Source: Alphaproteobacteria bacterium UBA6324
GTDB taxonomy: Bacteria > Pseudomonadota > Alphaproteobacteria > CAAGCB01 > CAG-977
Assembly: GCA_002439085.1 (NCBI GenBank)
Contig: DJSW01000006.1
Coordinates: forward strand, 1-53,509
DNA: 53,509 bases
Reading direction: 5' to 3'
Part shown: positions 43,419 to 50,827 of the stretch, in pieces
How positions within the stretch are numbered: the stretch's first letter is position 1
Layout: each line of letters opens with the position of its first letter
Translations under genes and position numbers: made by a program
Notes under the pieces: model-generated
What the model was told of the DNA's origin: nothing
What the model saw: the letters and a program-made list of their open reading frames with translations, nothing else
Databases searched by the model: none

Positions 43419-45095
43419 TCAGCGGGCGACCTGTTTGCGCCGCGCCGCCGCCATGGCCGGCGTCATTTGCGCCGTCCGCGCCGTTTGCGCCTGCCCCTTG
43501 TTTTTGCGCGGAGCGTGTTTGTATTTGAAATAGCCGTTTTTCACGCGTTCCTTGGTTTCAACATCCATGGACAGCCGGTCGTATTTGAAATACGGTCTTC
43601 TGAAATCGTTGTTCGCGTCGTTGACGCCGATCCATTCTTCGGTTTTACCGCCGCTTTCCCATGTCGCGTATTTTTTGAACGCCCGCATTTCCGACATATT
43701 CGGAATGATGCACGCGCCCAATCCGGATTCCTGCGCGATTTTCATCACGTTGCGGCGTTGGGCGGGGTCGCCGTGAATGGGGACGACCGTCGTGCGGCGC
43801 GGGGACGATCCGGAAACGATTTTGCAAATTTTCGCGACATCGCCCGATCCCGCGTGTCCCGACGCGTGAATGGTGTATTTGTTCGGTTTATAGCGGCTGG
43901 GGAAATAGGTGACGCACCCCTGCGCCTGAAACTTTTCCTCCAAAGCCTTGTGCGTTTCTTCACTGCCCGGAATGCAGGATTGCAAATCGTAAACGTAAAT
44001 CGGCAAATCTTTGCCCATACCGGACGATTCGCGCATTTCCGCCAAAGAAATGTTTTTGTTGCGTCCCTCGGCGATTTTCAACAGCGAAGCGTCTTCGCCC
44101 TGCGTGCCGGTGCAAATGTAGAAACGTTTTTGCGGCGGCGTATTCTGCGCTACTTTTGTGTTTGAAGCGACGATTTTCATTTCGACGCCCGTTTCTTCGC
44201 GAATGATGTCCTCCAGCTTGTAACCGCAGGCGTTCATCGCGCGGCGCGCGTTGATCAGGGACGCGCCGTCCAAAATCATCGTGCGCGGTTCCGTTCCGTT
44301 TTCCAACGCCTCTTCCGCCAAAGCGGTGGCGACCGTGTGCAAACGGTGGCAGGACGAGGAAATGACGCCGGAAATAACGGGACCGTTTTCCGATTCTTTT
44401 AAAATCGCGCGCAGTCCTTTTTTCACCTCTGATTCGCCGATTGTTTCCCCTTTGGCTGTCGAAGAAGTCGAATCAATGAACAGGTAATCGACGCCCTTGG
44501 CCGCGATCGCGGCGACTTTTTCATCGTCAAACCCTTTGCCCAGCGGCACTTTCGCCGTTTTGAAATCGCCCGTCGTCATCATGCGCGTGCCGTCGGGGCT
44601 TTCGATCACGAAACCGACCGCGTCGGGAATCGAATGGGATACGGAAAACGGTTCGACTTTGAACCCGTTGACTTCAAAGGTTTCGTCGGGGCTGAAAACG
44701 TGGAAATCGGGGAATTCCTCTTTGGGAATGCCGGTGCTTTGCAGGCTGTTTTTAATCAGTTTTTCCGCGAAAGCGGTGCAATGAACGGTCAGATTCTCGC
44801 CCTTGGCGCGCTTTTCTTCCAATTCCGCGCGTTTCAAATTCAACAGATGCGCCAGCCCGCCCATGTGATCCGCGTGGCCGTGCGTGATCAGAATGTCGTT
44901 CGATTCCGGCATCATGGGAATGAAGCAATCGTAACCCGTTTCCTCTTTTTTGCAAAACAGGGAACCGTAATCCACCTGCAGACAGCCTTTTCTTTCCCCC
45001 GTTTCGTCGGTATAGGAAAATTCATAGCCGTTGCCGCCGATATGGTCGGCGTTGTTGCCGCCGGCGGATTTCCAAGATGTGTAAGCCTCTGCCAT
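43419..45095 (-). CDS. rnj: ribonuclease J-like metallo-beta-lactamase nuclease
   Basis: A 558-residue beta-CASP nuclease of RNA processing and decay. The zinc motif is THGHADH (71-77), followed by SVSHSIPDAVGFVI, TTGDFK, the beta-CASP motif CTGTQGE, HASGHAG and PIHGD. Length fits RNase J. The sequence is divergent from typical alphaproteobacterial RNase J near the N-terminus (AGGNNADHIGGNGYEF), and the last 40 residues are basic. It follows iscX by 13 bp. Confidence 0.85.
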   Translation of the reverse strand: MAEAYTSWKSAGGNNADHIGGNGYEFSYTDETGERKGCLQVDYGSLFCKKEETGYDCFIPMMPESNDILITHGHADHMGGLAHLLNLKRAELEEKRAKGENLTVHCTAFAEKLIKNSLQSTGIPKEEFPDFHVFSPDETFEVNGFKVEPFSVSHSIPDAVGFVIESPDGTRMMTTGDFKTAKVPLGKGFDDEKVAAIAAKGVDYLFIDSTSSTAKGETIGESEVKKGLRAILKESENGPVISGVISSSCHRLHTVATALAEEALENGTEPRTMILDGASLINARRAMNACGYKLEDIIREETGVEMKIVASNTKVAQNTPPQKRFYICTGTQGEDASLLKIAEGRNKNISLAEMRESSGMGKDLPIYVYDLQSCIPGSEETHKALEEKFQAQGCVTYFPSRYKPNKYTIHASGHAGSGDVAKICKIVSGSSPRRTTVVPIHGDPAQRRNVMKIAQESGLGACIIPNMSEMRAFKKYATWESGGKTEEWIGVNDANNDFRRPYFKYDRLSMDVETKERVKNGYFKYKHAPRKNKGQAQTARTAQMTPAMAAARRKQVAR

Positions 45096-45108
45096 AACCG
45101 TTTATCCT

Positions 45109-45345
45109 TTAATCTGTGTTTTCCGAAGGAATTTTTTCGCCGTCTTCGGGAAACTGGATACCGATCCAAGCGCGGATGACGGATTCCATATCGTCGTCGT
45201 CGGGTTCGGCCGAACCGTCAAAACCGTCGATTCCGGCAACCATTTCGCGCAATTCGTCATATTCCAAAACGGACAGGTCGGTCTGCGGGTAAAGTTTTTC
45301 CAAAGCTTCGGCCAATTCGTCAACATCAGACCAGTTCAACGCCAT
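45109..45345 (-). CDS. iscX: Fe-S cluster assembly protein IscX
   Basis: A 78-residue acidic protein that matches IscX/YfhJ: LNWSDVDELAEALEKLYP at the N-terminus, the middle DELREMVAGIDGF, and ESVIRAWI near the end. IscX binds IscS and tunes iron delivery. In most genomes it ends the isc operon; here it sits alone in front of rnj, and no other isc gene is in the window. Confidence 0.85.
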   Translation of the reverse strand: MALNWSDVDELAEALEKLYPQTDLSVLEYDELREMVAGIDGFDGSAEPDDDDMESVIRAWIGIQFPEDGEKIPSENTD

Positions 45346-45626
45346 GTTCGTGTATCCTTAAAAATAACAATCGGGGAAATCCCTTTTGCCTTTCATAGTA
45401 ACGGAGCGAACAAAACGGCGCAAGCGTTTTTTCATTTTTTTCGACAAAATCGCCTTTTTGGAAAAACCACTTTATTTTATTTATTTTCAATGCGTTATGA
45501 CAAATTTCAGCTTTGATTGAAAAACAAGCCGCCCTTTTTGCGTAAAGAAATTTTGTCCATTTTCACGGGCGCACGCCATTCGGTTCGGTGGCGTTTCCGA
45601 TCGGCGGAACAATTTTTCCGGATGTG
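45346..45626. other. AT-rich intergenic region, no gene supported
   Basis: About 280 bp between iscX and the terminator of the outer-membrane gene, with T- and A-runs at 45429-45480. I see no coding frame, RNA gene or clear promoter, although the iscX-rnj promoter should lie here. Confidence 0.5.
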
Positions 45627-45664
45627 AAAAGCCCCCTTGACCGCCGCGGCAAGAGGGCTTTTTC
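45627..45664 (-). terminator. terminator after the outer-membrane barrel gene
   Basis: Minus strand GCCCTCTTG / CAAGGGGGC with one mismatch, followed by TTTTC, 20 bp beyond the stop. Confidence 0.75.
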
Positions 45665-45683
45665 AATTCAAACCGTTCGCGCG

Positions 45684-46343
45684 TCAAAACGAATAGCGCG
45701 CGCCGATCAAAACTTCGTTGGCGGCCGTCGTGAACTTCCCGCCGTGTTTTTTGAACGAACCGTGATTGACATAGCGGTACCCGACATCCCACGCCACCCG
45801 TTCGTTCATTTCAATGCCGACGCCGGCCGCAAAGCCGTAGGAAAATCCGGAAGAATCGACTTTCCGTTTTCCTTTGCCGCCGGTTCCTTCAAATTCGACC
45901 GTATAGTCGACATCGGTGAAACCGACGCCCGCGCCGACATACGGCGTGACCGCCCCGCCGACGGGAATATCGACATAACCGTTCAGCATAATGCCGGAGG
46001 TTGAGACGCTGTATTTGTTGTCACTGTACACGCCGGCGCCCTGAATCGTTTTTTCGTTTTCGGCCCCGCCGCGGTAATTGTAAGTAAGTTCGGCGCGCAG
46101 CAAATCGTTCATCCTGTATCCGGCGCCGATGTTAAAACCGCCGTTGCCGACGTCGAAATCGCCGTATCCCGCGCCGCTCGCCAAATCTTTGGCGGAATCG
46201 TCAACAAACGACAGCACCGCCTGACCGACCGCGTACATCCCCGATTCCGACGAATCCGCATTGTTCGCGTCCAGCGTTTGCGCGGCGGCGGAAACCGCGG
46301 ACAAAGCAACGGACGCAACGGACAGGAACAAGGCTTTTTTCAT
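45684..46343 (-). CDS. outer-membrane beta-barrel protein (porin-like, OmpA-N/Omp25 type)
   Basis: A 219-residue protein with a signal peptide (MKKALFLSVASVALSAVSAAAQ) and an eight-strand barrel pattern: FNIGAGYRMNDLLRAELTYNYR, GGAVTPYVGAGVGFTDVDY, FAAGVGIEMNERVAWDVGYRY, ending in VLIGARYSF with a C-terminal Phe, the signal for BAM insertion. The family includes Omp25/Omp31 and Lom/Ail. The ATG at 46343 follows GGAGA; the earlier in-frame ATG is part of that motif. Confidence 0.88.
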   Translation of the reverse strand: MKKALFLSVASVALSAVSAAAQTLDANNADSSESGMYAVGQAVLSFVDDSAKDLASGAGYGDFDVGNGGFNIGAGYRMNDLLRAELTYNYRGGAENEKTIQGAGVYSDNKYSVSTSGIMLNGYVDIPVGGAVTPYVGAGVGFTDVDYTVEFEGTGGKGKRKVDSSGFSYGFAAGVGIEMNERVAWDVGYRYVNHGSFKKHGGKFTTAANEVLIGARYSF

Positions 46344-46498
46344 AAAAATCTCCATTCACCACCGGAAATATTCAAAGGATAGCGCGCGGCGTCTGAAATA
46401 CAAGCGTTTTCACCGTTTTCCGGCATCAATTTTTATGACAAACAGCAACATCGCCCGCACCCTTCGTCCTCTTTTGCCGTTTCGCTCGAAAAAAAAAC

Positions 46499-46530
46499 GA
46501 TGCCGTCCCCTTTCGGCGGGAACGGCATTG
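46499..46530 (-). terminator. terminator after the DUF465 gene
   Basis: On the minus strand AATGCCGTTCCC / GGGGACGGCATC with a short loop, followed by GTTTTTTTTC, 24 bp after the stop codon. Confidence 0.85.
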
Positions 46531-46553
46531 CTTATAAATTCAAAAGAAACGGA

Positions 46554-46724
46554 TTAAGCTTCTTCAGCGGCTTCGATTTCTTCTTTCAGCTTTAATTTCT
46601 GGCGTTTCAGATTGGAAATCGCCGTTTCATCGGGCAACGGACGCGCCATTTCCTTGGCGATTTCGTCGTCCAAAGCGGCGTGTTTCGCTTTCAAAGCCTG
46701 CAAATGGGCGGATTCTTCTTTCAT
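46554..46724 (-). CDS. small DUF465/YdcH-family protein
   Basis: A 56-residue protein, helical and charged: HLQALKAKHAALDDEIAKE, then DETAISNLKRQKLKLKEEI. The pattern of H-x-L-x-x-K-H-x-x-L-D-x-x-I and LKRxKLxLKDEI is the YdcH/DUF465 signature of alphaproteobacteria. The start has a strong GGAGG. Function unknown; it forms a coiled-coil hairpin. Confidence 0.85.
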   Translation of the reverse strand: MKEESAHLQALKAKHAALDDEIAKEMARPLPDETAISNLKRQKLKLKEEIEAAEEA

Positions 46725-46835
46725 AGGATACCTCCACAGGATAGATTTTTAACAACTTTCAACAGTATATCGCTTTTTAAAAGCGTTTGAAAGAAAATAA
46801 AAATCGGGAAGGAGTCGCCCCCTCCCCGATCAAAT

Positions 46836-47924
46836 TCATTCACCGATATACATACCCAAACCGCGGGCGGTTTTGACGATCATGCCGTTCGGATCGACTT
46901 TCTGCGTGCCGATCGCGGCGACTTCGTCCAAACCGACGTCGGTGATCGAACCGCTTTTCCAAACGACCATGCGGTCGGTTTTGCCCTGCGCCAACACGTC
47001 AACCGCGTGCACGCCGAAGCAGGACGCCGCCAAACGGTCGTGAGCCGCCGGAACGCCGCCGCGCTGGACGTGTCCCAAAACGGTGACGCGCGTCGAAAAC
47101 CGCGGGTCGATTTCGTTCAAACGGGCGCTCATGTACTGGCCGATGCCGCCATAACGCACGCCGTCAACCTGCGCGACGGAAATGTTCTGACCGTCGGGGG
47201 TCTTCACGCCTTCGGCGACGACGACCAATCCGTGGTCGCGTCCCTGTTCGCGCACCAGATGCAGCTTGCGGACGACGCCTTCCAGCGTATAGGGGATTTC
47301 GGGGATCAGGCACACATCGGCGCCGCCGGCAATCGCGGAATGCAAAGCGACGTGTCCGGCGTCGCGTCCCATGACTTCGCAAATCATGACACGGTGATGC
47401 GAAGACGCGGTCGAATCCAAACGATCCAACGCTTCGACGCAAACGTCGCGCGCGGTGGAAAATCCGACGGAATGTTCGGTGATCGGCGTGTCGTTGTCAA
47501 TGGTTTTGGGAATGCCGACCATCGTGATGCCCGCGCCGCGGCACAGTCTGGAAACAATCGACATGGAACCGTCACCGCCGATGACCGCCAACGCGTCCAA
47601 CCCCAGTTCGCGGCAACCCTCGCCGAAATCTTCGGTCAGGTCTTTGGTCGTTCCGTCGGGCATGGGAAAAGCAAACGGGTTGCCTTTGTTGATCGTGCCC
47701 AGCATCGTACCGCCCAAACGGGCATACGGGGTGTGGAAATCGGCGATCGACATTTTGCGATAGCGCAACGGGCGGAACGTCAAACCGTCCGTGCCGTCCA
47801 AAATTCCATAGACTTCCCAGCCGTACGTCCAAATCGCGCGATGAACGACGGCGCGGATGACAGCGTTCAAACCGGCGCAGTCGCCCCCGCTTGTTAAAAC
47901 ACCAATTCTCTTGATTTGCGGCAT
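46836..47924 (-). CDS. pfkA: 6-phosphofructokinase, group III-like (ATP or PPi dependent)
   Basis: A 362-residue phosphofructokinase, converting fructose-6-phosphate to the 1,6-bisphosphate in glycolysis. GGDG at 116-119 and TIDND at 141-145 form the active site. The phosphoryl-donor positions are mixed: Gly in GGDGS is ATP-type, whereas Lys140 in PKTIDND is PPi-type (ATP enzymes have Gly). MGRDAGHVALHSAIAGGAD is also typical of group III. The ATG at 47924 with AGGAG is chosen; the frame extends to 47972. Confidence 0.93.
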   Translation of the reverse strand: MPQIKRIGVLTSGGDCAGLNAVIRAVVHRAIWTYGWEVYGILDGTDGLTFRPLRYRKMSIADFHTPYARLGGTMLGTINKGNPFAFPMPDGTTKDLTEDFGEGCRELGLDALAVIGGDGSMSIVSRLCRGAGITMVGIPKTIDNDTPITEHSVGFSTARDVCVEALDRLDSTASSHHRVMICEVMGRDAGHVALHSAIAGGADVCLIPEIPYTLEGVVRKLHLVREQGRDHGLVVVAEGVKTPDGQNISVAQVDGVRYGGIGQYMSARLNEIDPRFSTRVTVLGHVQRGGVPAAHDRLAASCFGVHAVDVLAQGKTDRMVVWKSGSITDVGLDEVAAIGTQKVDPNGMIVKTARGLGMYIGE

Positions 47925-48191
47925 TTTTAAAACTCCTAATGAACCTGATGATTCTTTTCGATTTGCAAGCAATACATTTTTTCCGGCTCTTGCGCTAGTC
48001 TAAAATCGTTCCGGCAGGGATTTTTTTATCAACGCCCCCTGAAAACCGTTGTTTTTCCATCATAAAACGCCGGTCGGACACGACCGGAAAAAAGGAAACG
48101 GTTTTCCGCCGCGCGCCCGACAAACGGCTTTTCAGCCCGTTTCGATCCGGAATCGGCAAAGAATCGCCGCAACGGCGAAACCGGCGGGGTC

Positions 48192-48470
48192 ATTTCAAAT
48201 CGTCTTTATATACAGAAACAGCTGGCGGAGCTCGTAAATGCCTCGCCGGAGCAAATATATTTTCTTGAAAGCGGCGAAAGAAAAATGTCCCCCGAATGGC
48301 TGGAACGTTTATCCAAAGCTCTAAACTGCACCAAAGGGAAACTTTTGGAAGAAGCGCCGCTGTCCGACGATGTCCGCGCCGTGCTGGATATGTACGAACG
48401 ACTGACAGACGACCTGAAAAACGTCATCAAATCGACCTTGTCCGTCTTTCTTTCCGCCGCAGGAAATTAA
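48192..48470 (+). pseudogene. XRE-family regulator without a normal start codon
   Basis: The translation from 48192 gives NRLYIQKQLAELVN, then SPEQIYFLESGERKMSPEWLERLSKALN, a clear XRE helix-turn-helix, and a C-terminal LTDDLKNVIKSTLSVFL. The frame is open back to 48066, but contains no ATG, GTG or TTG before the HTH. The only possibilities are a rare ATT at 48192 or the internal ATG at 48285, which would remove the DNA-binding helices. The N-terminus has probably been lost. It is upstream of the RelE-like toxin. Confidence 0.6.
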
Positions 48471-48481
48471 GAATTATATTC

Positions 48482-48517
48482 TTGGCATTTGCGAATTAAA
48501 TTCTTATTCTGGAATTA
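48482..48517 (+). promoter_or_regulatory. promoter of the relE-like operon with GAATTA repeats
   Basis: TTGGCA (48482-48487), 17 bp, TATTCT (48505-48510). Three GAATTA hexamers at 48471, 48493 and 48512 flank the promoter and could be binding sites of the antitoxin. The expected start is only about 7 bp from the GTG of the toxin. Confidence 0.55.
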
Positions 48518-48523
48518 GAAAGG

Positions 48524-48793
48524 GTGGAATATACAGATTCGATTCAAAACAGGCGGCAGTTTTTTTTAAAAAAGCTTCAAAGCAAACAGCGCGAAACCAT
48601 CGTCGCCAAAATTCACCGGTACGCGGACGACCCGCAAAGCTTGAAAAACATGGTGAAGAAACTGCAAAACAGCTCGTTCTGCCGCCTGCGCGTCGGCGAT
48701 TACAGGGTGATTTTCGACGAAGACGGAAACGTCATGTCGATTGAACGCATCGAATCGCGCGGAAATGTTTTAAATAGGAGGGGCGATCCATGA
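48524..48793 (+). CDS. RelE/ParE-family toxin
   Basis: An 89-residue protein with the RelE fold pattern: FFLKKLQSKQRETIVAKIHR (helices), KKLQNSSFCRLRVGDYRVIFDE (central strands) and SIERIESRGNVL (last strand). RelE toxins cleave mRNA in the ribosomal A-site; the LRVGDYRVIF core with its Arg residues is present. The GTG start follows AGAAAGG closely. It overlaps the antitoxin start by 4 nt, toxin first, as in higBA-type operons. Confidence 0.85.
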   Translation: MEYTDSIQNRRQFFLKKLQSKQRETIVAKIHRYADDPQSLKNMVKKLQNSSFCRLRVGDYRVIFDEDGNVMSIERIESRGNVLNRRGDP

Positions 48794-49080
48794 ACAGCAT
48801 ATCGAAAATAAATATCAAAGGCGCCGACTTCGCCATCATCCCGTGGGAAGATTACGAAGATCTGGCGGATATCGCCGCCCATAACGATTTCCGGCGCAAA
48901 CTCGCCGCGGGCGAGGAGGAATTTTTCCCCGCCGAAATCGTCGAAAGCATATTGTTGGAAAACGCCAATCCCGTCAAAACCTACCGCGAATACCGCGGCA
49001 AATCGGTTGACGAAGCGTGCGCCGCGACGGGCATTTCCAAGGACTACTGGAAAAGGGCGTGGTGGTCGGATCCGTCGTGA
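48790..49080 (+). CDS. antitoxin, XRE-type C-terminus disrupted by a frameshift
   Basis: A 96-residue protein. The N-terminal part (GADFAIIPWEDYEDLADIAAHND) and EEEFFPAEIVESILLENANPVKTYREYRGKSVDEACAATGISKDY match antitoxins in which a Phd-like start precedes an HTH. The HTH breaks off after ISKDYW. The missing remainder (EKGVVVGSVVTLKKNAKFLN, then VTMEML) is encoded in the next frame at about 49055-49125, so about three codons of the recognition loop are lost along with the frame. AGGAGGGG gives a very strong start. Confidence 0.75.
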   Translation: MNSISKINIKGADFAIIPWEDYEDLADIAAHNDFRRKLAAGEEEFFPAEIVESILLENANPVKTYREYRGKSVDEACAATGISKDYWKRAWWSDPS

Positions 49081-49163
49081 CCCTGAAAAAAAACGCAAAA
49101 TTTTTGAACGTCACGATGGAGATGCTGCCCCCCCTGCGACGATTAAATATAACATATTTGTTA

Positions 49164-49192
49164 TTGACCGCAGTGCAAAAAAACACTATATT
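49164..49192 (+). promoter_or_regulatory. promoter of the DUF4160-DUF2442-XRE operon
   Basis: TTGACC (49164-49169), exactly 17 bp, TATATT (49187-49192). Start near 49199, 20 bp before the DUF4160 ATG. It lies within the out-of-frame end of the antitoxin gene. Confidence 0.78.
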
Positions 49193-49218
49193 AAATATTA
49201 CAGGGAAAGGATGCGGAT

Positions 49219-49473
49219 ATGCCTGTAATCGCCAGATTTTACGGTTTGATTATCAAAATGTTTTTCATCAGCGCAGATCATAACCCGCCCCATATCCATG
49301 CGTCCTACGGTGAATACGACGCGGCGTTCGACATCAACACGTCGGAATTGATCGCGGGCGATTTACCTAAACGCGCGCAAGGTCTTGTTATCGAATGGAT
49401 CGGACTGCATCGCGCGGAACTGCTGGAAATGTGGAAACGGCAGGAATTTAAAGAACTGCCACCTCTGCAATGA
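49219..49473 (+). CDS. DUF4160 protein
   Basis: An 84-residue protein with the DUF4160 signature: VIARFYGLIIKMFF, then DHNPPHIHASYGEYDAAFDI, and GLVIEWIGLHRAELLEMW. The PPHIHA motif with two His residues is invariant in this family. Such genes usually lie next to DUF2442, and the pair behaves like a toxin-antitoxin module in genomes. AAAGGA lies upstream. Confidence 0.9.
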   Translation: MPVIARFYGLIIKMFFISADHNPPHIHASYGEYDAAFDINTSELIAGDLPKRAQGLVIEWIGLHRAELLEMWKRQEFKELPPLQ

Positions 49474-49485
49474 ATGGAGGTCGCC

Positions 49486-49761
49486 ATGCACGCGATTGTC
49501 AAAAAAATCGAACCCCTGCCGAAATATCGGCTGATGGCGCTGTTTGACAACGGCGAACGGCGAATTTACGACGTTACGCCGTGGATTGAAAACAAACGCG
49601 CTTTTGCCCCGTTGCGCGATACGCGGGGATTGTTTGAACGAGTCCGAACGGATTGCGGCGGCATGGGCATCGCCTGGAATGACGAAATTGACTTGGACGC
49701 GGACGAACTGTGGGAACACGGAATCGCGCCAACCGCCCCCGTTCGGGACGCCGCGCCATGA
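49486..49761 (+). CDS. DUF2442 protein
   Basis: A 91-residue protein: KKIEPLPKYRLMALFDNGERRIYDVTPWI is the DUF2442 start (small beta domain), and GMGIAWNDEIDLDADELWEHG the conserved end. The ATG at 49486 with GGAGG is preferred over 49474, which lies in that motif. It starts 12 bp after DUF4160 and overlaps the XRE gene (ATGA). Confidence 0.9.
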   Translation: MHAIVKKIEPLPKYRLMALFDNGERRIYDVTPWIENKRAFAPLRDTRGLFERVRTDCGGMGIAWNDEIDLDADELWEHGIAPTAPVRDAAP

Positions 49762-49961
49762 CTTGCGACGAAATCATCGACGCCCTGATCGCGCGTCGGC
49801 AGGAATCGGGACTGACCCAGAAAGATTTGGCGGAACGCGTGCATCTGGCGCAATCGGCAATTGCGCGGTTTGAAAGCAAACGGGTTTCCCCCGGCTATGA
49901 TATGGTGGAAAAAATAGCCGGTGCGCTGAACTGTAAAATTACAATCGAAAGCAACCTCTGA
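49758..49961 (+). CDS. XRE-family helix-turn-helix regulator (antitoxin-like)
   Basis: A 67-residue protein that is almost only an HTH: IDALIARRQESGLTQKDLAERV, HLAQSAIARFESKRVSPGYD, EKIAGALNCKITIE. The size and position as the third gene suggest an antitoxin/autoregulator of the DUF4160-DUF2442 pair. The start overlaps the DUF2442 stop by 4 nt. Confidence 0.88.
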   Translation: MTCDEIIDALIARRQESGLTQKDLAERVHLAQSAIARFESKRVSPGYDMVEKIAGALNCKITIESNL

Positions 49962-50308
49962 CTTTTCCTCCCTTCCGCCATGTTTTTTTCTTTTCTGAAA
50001 ATATACACACTGTAGAAAAACAGCTCGACTGAAAAAGTTTACAATATGTATATTTTATCTGAAAATTCCTCCGCACTTCACGCAGGAAATCCTTTCCGTC
50101 GTTCCTCGCAACAGAAAAAATTTAGCACCGGACGAAGTAATAATTTTTTTGCCCCGAATCGTAATTTGTGAAAAAACGCAACAAAACAGCCACAAAAAAC
50201 TGTGGTTGCGTATCAGCCGCGGGCGTTTTTACAAGCGCGCGTTTTCCGGATATAAAAAAAATGTCCGATATCGGACGGATTTTCTATGTTTGACGGATTG
50301 AAAATAAA
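49962..50308. other. non-coding region between the toxin-antitoxin island and the prophage junction
   Basis: AT-rich, about 350 bp, with no supported gene. It contains a hairpin CGCAAC...CCACA / TGTGG...GTTGCG near 50173-50208 and a 14-bp perfect palindrome GTCCGATATCGGAC at 50263-50276. No promoter is clear. Confidence 0.5.
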
Positions 50309-50311
50309 AAG

Positions 50312-50334
50312 GGCGGAAACCTAACGTTTCCACC
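50312..50334 (-). terminator. terminator of the former tRNA-Thr(GGT)
   Basis: On the minus strand GGTGGAAAC / GTTTCCGCC (one T-G pair) with loop GTTAG, followed by CTTTTTATTTT, 8 bp beyond the tRNA CCA end. Confidence 0.78.
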
Positions 50335-50341
50335 GTTTTTA

Positions 50342-50392
50342 TGGTGCCGCTGGCGTGAATCGGACACGCGACCCCTTCCTTACCAAGGATAA
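50342..50392 (-). other. 3' part of tRNA-Thr(GGT), probable prophage attachment site
   Basis: On the minus strand a tRNA 3' half: TATCCTTGGTAAGGA holds the anticodon loop TTGGTAA (anticodon GGT), then GCGTG TCCGATT CACGC is the T-arm, then CAGCGGC and ACCA the 3' acceptor strand. The 5' acceptor strand and D-arm are absent; the sequence to the right is unrelated. The T-loop has C at position 55. The pattern fits integration into the tRNA 3' end, with the intact tRNA at the far prophage end outside the window. Confidence 0.75.
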
Positions 50393-50411
50393 GATTTCCG
50401 ATAGAAATCAA

Positions 50412-50606
50412 TTACTTATTTTCTTTCGTGTTTGACGGATTGTCTGCGTCAGCTTTCTTTTTCTTTCCGACGCTTTGGTCGGTTTTGTTCAAAAAAGAAA
50501 TGGCTTCGGCAAGGTTGCGCAGGTCGCCGGAGGTCAGCGGTTTTTTGAAAAGTTCATCCACGGCCGCAGCGCATTTGTCATTCAATTCGGCACAGGTCAC
50601 GGGCAT
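50412..50606 (-). CDS. small phage protein, unknown
   Basis: A 64-residue protein: helical N-terminus with two Cys (CAELNDKCAAAVDELF), middle LTSGDLRNLAEAISFLNK, and a Lys-rich polar tail. No family recognised. It overlaps the previous gene by one base and is the last gene before the attachment site. Confidence 0.7.
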   Translation of the reverse strand: MPVTCAELNDKCAAAVDELFKKPLTSGDLRNLAEAISFLNKTDQSVGKKKKADADNPSNTKENK

Positions 50607-50827
50607 CAGACCACCTCTTCACTTTCTTTTCGTTCACCGTCGTAGAACCGCGCTTTCGCGATGTTCCGGTCGATTTCCGACATATCTTTCAAAATGTCGG
50701 CGTATTTGAACAAATCGTCCAACTGCATCTCTTTGCCGTCGGAAAATCTGCGATGCAGCCGCTCCACACCGATTTTGACGGTTTCTTCCATTTTTTCGCG
50801 CAAAGCGATTTTTTCTTCTTTTGTCAT
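50606..50827 (-). CDS. small phage protein, unknown
   Basis: A 73-residue, charged, fully helical protein (ALREKMEETVKIGVERLHRR, then LDDLFKYADILKDMSEIDRN). It overlaps its upstream neighbour by 4 nt (ATGA). Function unknown; compact overlapped packing is typical of phage operons. Confidence 0.7.
   Translation of the reverse strand: MTKEEKIALREKMEETVKIGVERLHRRFSDGKEMQLDDLFKYADILKDMSEIDRNIAKARFYDGERKESEEVV

Noticed and set aside
49017..49283. 88-codon plus frame after the antitoxin, as a separate gene
   Set aside because: Its useful part is the out-of-frame remainder of the antitoxin HTH; the rest runs into the DUF4160 promoter and gene.
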